Source: Hyphomicrobiales bacterium (GTDB lineage: Bacteria; Pseudomonadota; Alphaproteobacteria; Rhizobiales; Aestuariivirgaceae). From it: a stretch of 15,484 nucleotides of DNA. Positions 1-6,283 of the stretch are shown in pieces (the first letter of the stretch is position 1; each line of letters opens with the position of its first letter). The position numbers and the translations under genes were made by a program. Below the pieces are notes generated by a model, which saw nothing but the letters and a program-made list of their open reading frames with translations, searched no databases and was not told where the DNA came from. Location of the stretch: NCBI GenBank assembly GCA_020029455.1, contig JAIBJH010000035.1:1-15484 (forward strand), given 5' to 3'.

Positions 1-600
1 GTCAAAGCCCGCCTCGCGCGGATAACCATTGGCAACGCCGCCCAGCGAACACACGATGTCGCGCAGCGCCCGGTCATTCATGTCCATGACGCGGCGCCAG
101 GCCACGCGGCGCGTGTCGAGCCCAAGCTCATTGCCCCAATAGATGTGGTTGTCGATCATCGCCGAGAGCAGGTTGTGGGCGGAGGTGATGGCGTGGAAGT
201 CGCCGGTGAAATGCAGGTTGATGTCTTCCATCGGCACGATCTGGGCATAGCCGCCGCCCGCAGCGCCGCCCTTCATGCCGAAGCAGGGGCCGAGCGATGG
301 CTCGCGCAGCGCCACCATGGCGCGCTTGCCGATGGCATTGAGGCCATCGCCGAGGCCCACCGTCGTCGTGGTCTTGCCTTCACCGGCGGGCGTGGGGTTG
401 ATGGCCGTCACCAGGATCAGCTTGCCGTCCTTCTTAGGTGCAAGCTTGTCGATGTAGTCCAGATGCACCTTGGCCTTGGTGTGGCCGTAGGGGATCAGGT
501 CTTCGTGCGGAATGCCCAGCTTTTTGCCCACCTCCATGATGGGCTTCATCTTGGCCTCGCGGGCAATCTCAATGTCGGACTTGACGGCATTTGCGGACAT
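1..600 (-). CDS. fhs: Formate-tetrahydrofolate ligase, N-terminal part (cut by window edge)
   Basis: The enzyme makes 10-formyl-tetrahydrofolate from formate, THF and ATP, a cytoplasmic entry into C1 metabolism. Reading down from ATG at 600 gives exactly 200 codons to the window edge, so the C-terminal two thirds or so is missing (family about 555 aa). The family signature is plain: ATP-binding loop PTPAGEGKTTTT at residues 69-80, then ALREPSLGP (97-105), KGGAAGGGY (110-118), PMEDINLHFTGD (123-134) and NDRALR (175-180). The start is supported by AGAGGAA about 10 nt upstream. It lies downstream of, and in the same direction as, the 613-aa exported protein, but the 141-bp gap suggests its own promoter. 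Identification is very secure from residue patterns alone. Confidence 0.96.
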   Translation of the reverse strand, partial: MSANAVKSDIEIAREAKMKPIMEVGKKLGIPHEDLIPYGHTKAKVHLDYIDKLAPKKDGKLILVTAINPTPAGEGKTTTTVGLGDGLNAIGKRAMVALREPSLGPCFGMKGGAAGGGYAQIVPMEDINLHFTGDFHAITSAHNLLSAMIDNHIYWGNELGLDTRRVAWRRVMDMNDRALRDIVCSLGGVANGYPREAGFD

Positions 601-658
601 GGTGCGGGCGTTCCTCTGGTCTTGTGGGCAAACCGTGCTTCTAGCGGCAGGCCGCCCC

Positions 659-688
659 TAGCACAGGGGAAATACCGCCACAGCACAA
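659..688 (-). promoter_or_regulatory. Possible sigma-70-type promoter for fhs
   Basis: On the minus strand TTGTGC (688-683) lies 17-18 nt from TGTGCT/GTGCTA (665-659), about 60 nt upstream of the fhs start. Both boxes match consensus weakly. A small GC-rich hairpin with CTAG ends (641-661) follows in the presumed leader. I see no recognisable riboswitch here. Low confidence. Confidence 0.2.
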
Positions 689-741
689 TTCAATCCCGAC
701 ATCAGGAATTCTTGCAAATTATCTCAACCGGGGAGCGCGCG

Positions 742-2583
742 TCAGTTCAGGCCCAGAGTTTTCAGGATTTTGTCAAGGACCGAACTCGGCCTCAGCGCAT
801 CTGCCGTATATCCCGCCGCCTCAGCTTTCGCTTTTAGTTTGTCTATTCCCTCATCCGCCATGGCGTTGAGGTCCCGGTCGAGCCTTACCGTATCAACCGG
901 CCTCTCGCGCGTCAGGCCGGTCCAGATGTAGCCAAATTCGCGGTCGATCTTGATGGGGCACTTGAGTTCGCATTGCCGGATTTCCTTGCTCAGGCCGGAG
1001 TCAAGCGCCACCAGAGCGTCCTTGATGTCAGAGAAATCAGTCGCGTTTTCATCTTCGTTCAGCTTGTCCAGAACTTTCTTGGCAACTTCCGACATGTTGC
1101 CCTGGGCCTGTTTCGGCGCGTTTCCGCCGTACTGGATCGTATTCCAGGCCTTGTGCAGCAGCGGTCCCACATAGGGATAGGCCCCGCCGCAAAGACCCAG
1201 CATGAATCGCCACTGCACATAGTTCACCACTTGTGCATGTTCGCAAATCCCGAAAAACTCAACCGTCGGCGCACACACGGGATCATTTCGCGGAATGGCA
1301 CACATGGCGCTTTCGCCTGTGAACCAGGGTTGCTTCCAACTCTTGATGTCGCCTTTCTCATCGCGTTGCACCCAGGCATCATATTCCTTTTCATAGGAGT
1401 AAGGCTTTTGATCGCCATAGGGCGGCGGAACGGCAACGGCGGGATTGAGGCCCTGGATGTCCCAGGCGCTGCCGCCCGTCCGCGGATCAATCAATGACCT
1501 GCAGGCAGCGGCCTGCTTTTCAGCGTTGTCGTTGAAATCTTTCCGGATCTTCTTCAGCGTGTTGATGACAGCCTGCGTGATGTCCGGCCCGCAGATTTTC
1601 AAATTTGGATCATCCGGCGGCCGCGAATGCGGCAGGGGAGGTCCATATGTTGAACCATAACCGCTGGTCTTTCCGCCCAACCCGAGATCCAGCTTTATTC
1701 CGGTACCAATTTTATACTCAGTACCGCTCGCCGCCGGCTCAGCCGGTGGTGCGGCAGCTGGCTCCTCCGGCGGTGGTGCCGTGCTTGCCGGGGTCAGCTC
1801 AACCTGTTCGGTTTTCACTAAGATAGGGCAATAGCGGTCGGCGCATTCAACATACTGATCCATCCGCTCCCGCAGGATGATCCATTCCCTTTCGACGAGC
1901 TGCTCAAGCTCATCGTTCAGCTTGTCAATGGCCTCAATATATTCAGCGTGGCGGGCAATCTCCTGGGTGTAATAGACCTTGTCGATTGAACCTGCTTTCG
2001 GCAGTTTGGAGCGCAGCTCCTCCATTTCAGCCCTGCGATCTTCAACGTCCTGCCTCCTGTCAAACAGCTTTCGCGCGTCGACAGAGATGATGAACTCATA
2101 CCAAAGGATGCTTTCCCACAACTCGTAGCAATCCTCGCAATCCCGCATTGCTAATGCAGGAAATTCAGGTGGTACAAAAACCGGCTTGTCTTTCGGGTCA
2201 TCGCCGGGATTTTTGGCGGGCTGGACAGGTTTTTTCTTGTCTTTCTTTTTTACTGCGATGGTGGCGCCACCCTCCTTCTTCTTCTTTTTCTTGGAGGAAG
2301 CCTTGGAACCATCAATCACGATGCCAATGCCGGTATCCAGAAACTTCTGCTTGTCCTTTTTGTCCGAGTGCTCCTTCTTTTGATTGTGCTGTTCCAGGCA
2401 TTCCAAATCGTTCTTTTTGCATTTCTTTTTGCCGAGTTTAGCGCCGCCGATCTCGATGTTGAGTTGAGCCAATTGGAACGGCACGTCCCATGCAGCGCCC
2501 GGCGCAGCACCAAGGCAAATGGCGAGGACGGCAAAGAGGATCAATTTAATAGGGGTAATAATCGCCCGGGGTGGAAGCAGCAT
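742..2583 (-). CDS. Exported lysine-rich, cysteine-containing protein of unknown function (613 aa)
   Basis: I do not recognise a named family. ATG at 2583 is chosen over a longer frame reaching 2688 because GGAGG sits 6 nt upstream and a signal peptide begins there (hydrophobic core about 13-28, likely cleavage after GAA near 31). Next comes a lysine-rich tract (about 50-135) with a run of six lysines. A CxxC (149/152) precedes a long charged helical, probably coiled-coil, segment (168-250). A Pro/Ala linker (264-285) leads to a cysteine-containing domain (about 331-465: CGPDITQAV, CEHAQVVNYVQW, GLCGG). A final Cys pair (CELKC) is at 538/542. The protein is probably periplasmic or outer-surface. 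The DUF2066 gene lies 116 bp upstream in the same direction, so the two may be co-transcribed. A possible -1 slippery heptamer lies at codons 111-113. Confidence 0.85.
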   Translation of the reverse strand: MLLPPRAIITPIKLILFAVLAICLGAAPGAAWDVPFQLAQLNIEIGGAKLGKKKCKKNDLECLEQHNQKKEHSDKKDKQKFLDTGIGIVIDGSKASSKKKKKKEGGATIAVKKKDKKKPVQPAKNPGDDPKDKPVFVPPEFPALAMRDCEDCYELWESILWYEFIISVDARKLFDRRQDVEDRRAEMEELRSKLPKAGSIDKVYYTQEIARHAEYIEAIDKLNDELEQLVEREWIILRERMDQYVECADRYCPILVKTEQVELTPASTAPPPEEPAAAPPAEPAASGTEYKIGTGIKLDLGLGGKTSGYGSTYGPPLPHSRPPDDPNLKICGPDITQAVINTLKKIRKDFNDNAEKQAAACRSLIDPRTGGSAWDIQGLNPAVAVPPPYGDQKPYSYEKEYDAWVQRDEKGDIKSWKQPWFTGESAMCAIPRNDPVCAPTVEFFGICEHAQVVNYVQWRFMLGLCGGAYPYVGPLLHKAWNTIQYGGNAPKQAQGNMSEVAKKVLDKLNEDENATDFSDIKDALVALDSGLSKEIRQCELKCPIKIDREFGYIWTGLTRERPVDTVRLDRDLNAMADEGIDKLKAKAEAAGYTADALRPSSVLDKILKTLGLN

Positions 2584-2589
2584 GCACGA

Positions 2590-2594
2590 CCTCC
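2590..2594 (-). promoter_or_regulatory. Ribosome binding site that sets the 613-aa protein start
   Basis: A perfect GGAGG on the minus strand lies 6 nt before ATG at 2583. It decides for this start over the in-frame upstream extension, which lacks a signal-peptide-like beginning. Confidence 0.75.
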
Positions 2595-2699
2595 ATGTGG
2601 GGAACAGGTCAAGCAGTCTCTCCCCGCGCCGCGACAATGATGCAACGGGCCGGACTTGGCAAGCTGCCGCATGCCGGGCCAGGGTCATGGCATGAAGTG

Positions 2700-3527
2700 T
2701 CAGCCCCGCGGCACGCCACTGCCTGATAGGATTTGAGCGGCGCCTTCAAGGGCGTTGCGGAATGCCGCATCGAAGTTGACGCCACGGACCTGCCATCGGA
2801 TGGTCTTCCCATCCTTGTGCATTTGCCATGTGCCAATCCAGCCGAGGTCCTTGGCACTCCAGTCCAGCGTGCCGTGCAGCATGTTGCTGGCACCTACATT
2901 CCCGGCCATTGACATGAGTTCTTCGCGAGGCAGTTTCCAGATTGTTTCGTAAGCCAGGGAATTTGAAGGAAGCGAGGCCGCATCCGGAAACACGATCGGC
3001 AGCCCATACTTGACCGAAGCGTCAGCAAACGAACTGCGCTGAATGTCACCCAGCACCTGTCCCTCCGCCAGAACATAGGTCTTGCTCGTGTTGTTGACGC
3101 CCAGAAAGATCGCGAGTGTTGGACGCGGCTCTGGCCACGGCCGCGCTCCCAATGCCGCGATGATCTGGTCGGTCATCTTTTTGTCGAATTGCACAGTGAG
3201 GTCAAACGGTCTGTCGCGCGTGCCCTGTTCGTCGTGGATCGGTTTTCCAAACAGCCTGTCGTGATAGGTGTAGGACCAGGTGACTGACTTGGCCTTGGCG
3301 ATCGCGTCGGCAGACTTGGGTTGGACAAGAATGTCCGGATTTCCGGTCGCCTTGACCAGGACTTCCGAGAAGCAGCTCCAGATGCCGGGTATCAGCGTCT
3401 CCTCGCGTTCGCCGGTGACTATTGTTGTGCAACGGTACGCCGGACTGAATTCCGCAGCCTGGACCGCAAACCCACTACAAATGAGTATTGCTGCTGCAGC
3501 CAGCGTGAACGCGATACACTTGATCAT
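2700..3527 (-). CDS. DUF2066 domain exported protein (275 aa)
   Basis: An exported protein of unknown biochemical role. Residues 1-24 form a signal peptide (AAAAILICSGFAVQA, cleavage near VQA/AEF). The cysteine at 17 is not in a convincing lipobox. The body carries the hallmark EVLVKATGNPDIL (55-67), a YTYHD segment, and the W-P-EPRPTLAIFLGV stretch, in the order typical of DUF2066 proteins. The family is normally 250-400 aa, so this is a plausible full-length member. ATG at 3527 has only a weak upstream AAGG about 13 nt away. The start lies 36 bp from the divergent CGNR regulator, with a palindrome between them, so regulation by that protein is likely. The 613-aa gene follows 116 bp downstream. 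The family call is from memory of the motif; no function should be inferred beyond envelope localisation. Confidence 0.8.
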   Translation of the reverse strand: MIKCIAFTLAAAAILICSGFAVQAAEFSPAYRCTTIVTGEREETLIPGIWSCFSEVLVKATGNPDILVQPKSADAIAKAKSVTWSYTYHDRLFGKPIHDEQGTRDRPFDLTVQFDKKMTDQIIAALGARPWPEPRPTLAIFLGVNNTSKTYVLAEGQVLGDIQRSSFADASVKYGLPIVFPDAASLPSNSLAYETIWKLPREELMSMAGNVGASNMLHGTLDWSAKDLGWIGTWQMHKDGKTIRWQVRGVNFDAAFRNALEGAAQILSGSGVPRG

Positions 3528-3536
3528 CTTGTTGTT

Positions 3537-3558
3537 TGTAACCTTTTAAGAGGTTACA
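3537..3558. promoter_or_regulatory. Palindromic operator candidate between DUF2066 and CGNR genes
   Basis: TGTAACCT (3537-3544), a 6-nt centre (TTTAAG) and AGGTTACA (3551-3558) give two perfect 8-bp arms. The site fills most of the 36-bp gap between divergent start codons and overlaps the AAGAGG ribosome binding site of the plus-strand gene. Size and spacing fit a dimeric DNA-binding regulator; the natural candidate is the adjacent CGNR protein. The role is inferred, the symmetry is seen. Confidence 0.6.
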
Positions 3559-3563
3559 TTGGC

Positions 3564-4229
3564 ATGGCCATGAAGGACCCGCAAGCCGTCAGATTCTTTC
3601 GCTCGGAACTGGGACGCATCAGGATGCTGGGCGGCGACCGGGCGCTCGACCTGGCCAACACAATCCATTGGCGCGATGGCCGGGAAGTGGATTTCATTCC
3701 GGATTATGCGTCGCTGGTGAGGTGGGCAGTTCCCGCGGGCATCGTGCAGCAGAGCCAGCTTGGACCGTTGGAAAAGGAAGCACTTCGAAAGCCCAAGGAA
3801 GCGCAATCGGTGCATGCCGAATGGATCGTACTGCGCACCGACTTCAAGCATTGGCTTTCCTGCTTTGTGGGCCGGCACAAAGACGCCGCCGGCGCGTTGC
3901 AAGCCCTGTCGCTGTCCACTCAAAAGGCACTGACAGCCGCAATGTTCCTGCCCAGCGGAGACGGTGGCGCAATTCTGGCGGCACAAGACAAGATCAGGTC
4001 TCCACTCGCCAACAGCGCATTCGCCATTGCCGGGCTGTTGGCCTTCCCGCCAAATGGCACCATCCGGCGCTGCGAAGCAGACCAATGTGGTGGCTACTTT
4101 CTTGACATCAGCCGTTCAAAGCCGCGGCGGTGGTGTTCCATGGACGGCTGCGGCAACCGCGAGAAAATGCGCCGCCACAGGCACAAGCTTCGTGCTGTTG
4201 ATGCTTTCAAACTGGGAGCGACACAGTGA
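3564..4229 (+). CDS. CGNR zinc-finger / ABATE-domain transcriptional regulator (221 aa)
   Basis: A predicted cytoplasmic DNA-binding regulator. Residues 22-33 (LGGDRALDLANT) match the start of the ABATE domain (PF07336, putative stress-induced transcription regulator). The C-terminal zinc finger (PF11706) has four cysteines at 170, 175, 191 and 196, the last within the eponymous CGNR (196-199), followed by basic KMRRHRHK. ATG at 3564 is preferred because AAGAGG lies 10 nt upstream; ATG at 3570 is an alternative. The open frame runs back to 3321, but that part overlaps the divergent DUF2066 gene on the other strand. The gene converges on the MOSC gene, with 33 bp between the stops and no clear terminator hairpin. 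The ligand or stress sensed is unknown. Family call strong, target genes inferred from the shared intergenic palindrome. Confidence 0.88.
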   Translation: MAMKDPQAVRFFRSELGRIRMLGGDRALDLANTIHWRDGREVDFIPDYASLVRWAVPAGIVQQSQLGPLEKEALRKPKEAQSVHAEWIVLRTDFKHWLSCFVGRHKDAAGALQALSLSTQKALTAAMFLPSGDGGAILAAQDKIRSPLANSAFAIAGLLAFPPNGTIRRCEADQCGGYFLDISRSKPRRWCSMDGCGNREKMRRHRHKLRAVDAFKLGATQ

Positions 4230-4262
4230 CCGTTGCAGACACCGAACTTCCCAATCCGGGCT

Positions 4263-4904
4263 TCAAGCTTGCCTGCGCCGCAGCAAATGTTTCCGCATCT
4301 TGAAATGCAAAGGCGTTGCCAGAAAGCGCTTGCGGGTTTCGGGGTCCAGCCTGTCATAGGGGTAGTGGGCGATAAGGTCGGCGATGGAAACGATCTCGCC
4401 GTCAAAGGGTTCAAATTTCATCCGTTCGCCGGCCTCAATGTGTCCCTCTTTGATTGCGCGGCAGTAAAATCCGGTGCGCCCGGATTGCCAAAATCGCTTT
4501 GGAAATGTGCTGTCCCGCATCCGGACGGCAAAAGTCACACAAGGCGTGCGGTGTGCTGTCACTTCCAGCACAAGATGATCGGAAATCAGGCGCGCGCCGA
4601 CATGGGCATCCGCTGTCGTCATGCCGGAAACAGTCAGGTTTTCCCCGAACAGGCCCGGATGAGTGGCGAGCCCTTCTTGGTTATGCCACCAGTCATAATC
4701 GCTCTGGCAGTAAACATAGACGGCCTGATCGGGTCCGCCATGATTCTGCGTGTCGCCAATTGCATCGCCCGCCAAGCCCAGTTTTGAAACAGCAACAGGC
4801 CCGCGCTGGGGATTTTTGAAAATTCCCGTGATCCCCGCTTTCGCGGAAATAGGCTCCGGCTTGCCAATATTCACGCTGGCGATTTCGATATCCACGACTC
4901 TCAC
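4263..4904 (-). CDS. MOSC domain protein, YiiM-like (213 aa)
   Basis: MOSC domains bind or transfer sulfur on molybdenum cofactor or related substrates; the E. coli relative YiiM detoxifies N-hydroxylated bases. Features seen: TGIFKNP (26-32), HGGPDQAVYVY (55-65), FGENLTVSG (86-94), the conserved cysteine in RTPCVTF at 122, and a positively charged C-terminal tail (HLLRRRQ). Length fits YiiM-type proteins (about 220 aa). The likely start is GTG at 4904, which overlaps the TGA of the HisD-like gene as GTGA, implying translational coupling; a second GTG lies three codons in. The coupling suggests this protein acts with the upstream dehydrogenase, though the substrate is not evident. Family assignment is firm, specific function is not. 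Confidence 0.88.
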   Translation of the reverse strand: MRVVDIEIASVNIGKPEPISAKAGITGIFKNPQRGPVAVSKLGLAGDAIGDTQNHGGPDQAVYVYCQSDYDWWHNQEGLATHPGLFGENLTVSGMTTADAHVGARLISDHLVLEVTAHRTPCVTFAVRMRDSTFPKRFWQSGRTGFYCRAIKEGHIEAGERMKFEPFDGEIVSIADLIAHYPYDRLDPETRKRFLATPLHFKMRKHLLRRRQA

Positions 4905-6238
4905 TTGCCAAGAAGGGGTTTGCGCAAGCCCGACACCGCATTGGCATGGGCATCGAAGCCTTCGTACTCCGCAAAGGCCTTGGCGTGGGGTGCCAGGGTT
5001 TCGTAGCCGGCGGGCGTGACCTTGACCAGCGAAGTGCGCTTCAAAAAGTCATGGACCGAGAGGGCAGAGCCCGTCCGCGCCCAGCCGCCCGTGGGTAGTA
5101 CGTGGGAGGGGCCGATGACGAAATTGGCCAGCGTCGAGGGTGCATATTCACCCAGCAGGATTTCGCCCGCGTTCTTCACTTTCGCGGCATAGCGTTCCGG
5201 CGTTTTGGAAAGGATCTGCAAGTGCTCCGGCGCATAGTCATTGATGAAGGCAATGGCCTCATCTTCGCTGCCTGCCAGCACAATGCCGCCCAGCGGCCCT
5301 GACAAAACAGTGGAAGCATACTCCACCCGCTGCGCCGACATGTGCTTGTAAAATTCATCGAAGGCCGCCAGCGCCTCGCGCGCAATCTTCTCATCCCAGG
5401 TGATGAGATAACCGGATGAGTCCGGCCCGTGCTCAGACTCAATGAGAAGATCGAGCGCCGCCAGTTTCCCCGATGTCGTGCCATCGGCAAGCACGATGAC
5501 TTCCGATGGACCTGCGGGCGTTCCCACATCCACGATGTCTGCCACCAGCCGCTTCGCCGCCGCAACGTAAGGGCTGCCCGGGCCGACAATCTTCGCCACG
5601 GGTGAAATGGTCTTGGTGCCATAGGCCGCAGCGGCAATGCCCTGCGCACCGCCGGCTTTGTAAACTTTCGAGACGCCCGCCAGCTTCGTCGCCACGAGCG
5701 TTGCATCATCAATGCCGCCATCTGACCCCGGTGGCGTGATGATCGAAATATTCTCTACGCCCGCTATTTTGGCCGGGATCGCCATCATCAGCACGGAGGA
5801 GGGAAAGGCACCCTTGCCGCGCGGCACATAACAGGCAACGGAAGTGATGGGCGTGACGCGGTCTCCGGCAAAGACACCGGGGCGCAACTCCTTCATCCAT
5901 TCCTTCTCGGGCATCTGCGCCGCATGAAAGAGGTTGATGCTCTCCGCCGCAAATTCCATGGCCTCGCGCATCTTTGGCGCAAGCGTCTTCTCCGCTCGGG
6001 CAAAGTCATCCGCTGTCGCGGCAATGGCATCGGCTTTCACCGGCGACTTGTCGAACTGCTGCGCAAATCGCGCCAGCGCCTGATCGCCTTCACGGCGAAC
6101 AACTTCGATGATCGGCTTCACCTTTTCGATGTAACCCGAAAGATTGGTTTCCGTGCGGGTGAGCAGGGCCCGGCGCTGGCCGGGCGTCAGTTTGGTAAGG
6201 ACATGGAAATTGGTGGGGCGTGGCATGAGCAGGGCCAT
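4901..6238 (-). CDS. HisD-family dehydrogenase, divergent histidinol dehydrogenase paralogue (445 aa)
   Basis: The fold family of NAD-dependent, zinc-containing histidinol dehydrogenase is clear: ACYVPRGKGAFPSSV (135-149), GGAQGIAA (196-203), GTPAGPSEV (239-247), IESEHGPDSS (266-275), YAPEHLQI (335-342), SHVLPTGG (379-386) and EGFDAHANAV (426-435). Catalytic Glu/His (338/339) and His380, Glu426 and His431 are kept. However, the E. coli zinc ligands Gln259 and Asp360 align with Glu267 and Asn372. No histidine biosynthesis genes are nearby. I therefore do not assign hisD; oxidation of another amino alcohol or polyol is possible. ATG at 6238 has GAGG 11 nt upstream; TTG 6262 and ATG 6226 are alternatives. 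The preceding 680-aa gene ends 45 bp away, and the MOSC gene overlaps the stop. Confidence 0.85.
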   Translation of the reverse strand: MALLMPRPTNFHVLTKLTPGQRRALLTRTETNLSGYIEKVKPIIEVVRREGDQALARFAQQFDKSPVKADAIAATADDFARAEKTLAPKMREAMEFAAESINLFHAAQMPEKEWMKELRPGVFAGDRVTPITSVACYVPRGKGAFPSSVLMMAIPAKIAGVENISIITPPGSDGGIDDATLVATKLAGVSKVYKAGGAQGIAAAAYGTKTISPVAKIVGPGSPYVAAAKRLVADIVDVGTPAGPSEVIVLADGTTSGKLAALDLLIESEHGPDSSGYLITWDEKIAREALAAFDEFYKHMSAQRVEYASTVLSGPLGGIVLAGSEDEAIAFINDYAPEHLQILSKTPERYAAKVKNAGEILLGEYAPSTLANFVIGPSHVLPTGGWARTGSALSVHDFLKRTSLVKVTPAGYETLAPHAKAFAEYEGFDAHANAVSGLRKPLLGK

Positions 6239-6283
6239 AACGCGCCGGGCCTCATCCAGCAACCCTTGTGGGCCGCTAGCCCG

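Noticed and set aside
601..741. Folate or other riboswitch in the fhs leader
   Set aside because: Only a short GC-rich hairpin is visible, with none of the conserved core sequences of known classes that I can recognise.
145..837. A 230-codon plus-strand frame at the left end
   Set aside because: It is antisense to fhs, whose protein signature is unmistakable, and then runs across the intergenic region.
2584..2688. Upstream extension of the 613-aa protein by 35 residues
   Set aside because: The extension hides the signal peptide, and a perfect GGAGG precedes the inner ATG.
4826..4856. A CCCGCTTTCGCGG core inside the MOSC gene that looks like an inserted palindromic repeat
   Set aside because: The encoded residues (around AKAGITGIFKNP) align without extra length to the usual MOSC pattern, so this is probably chance resemblance.
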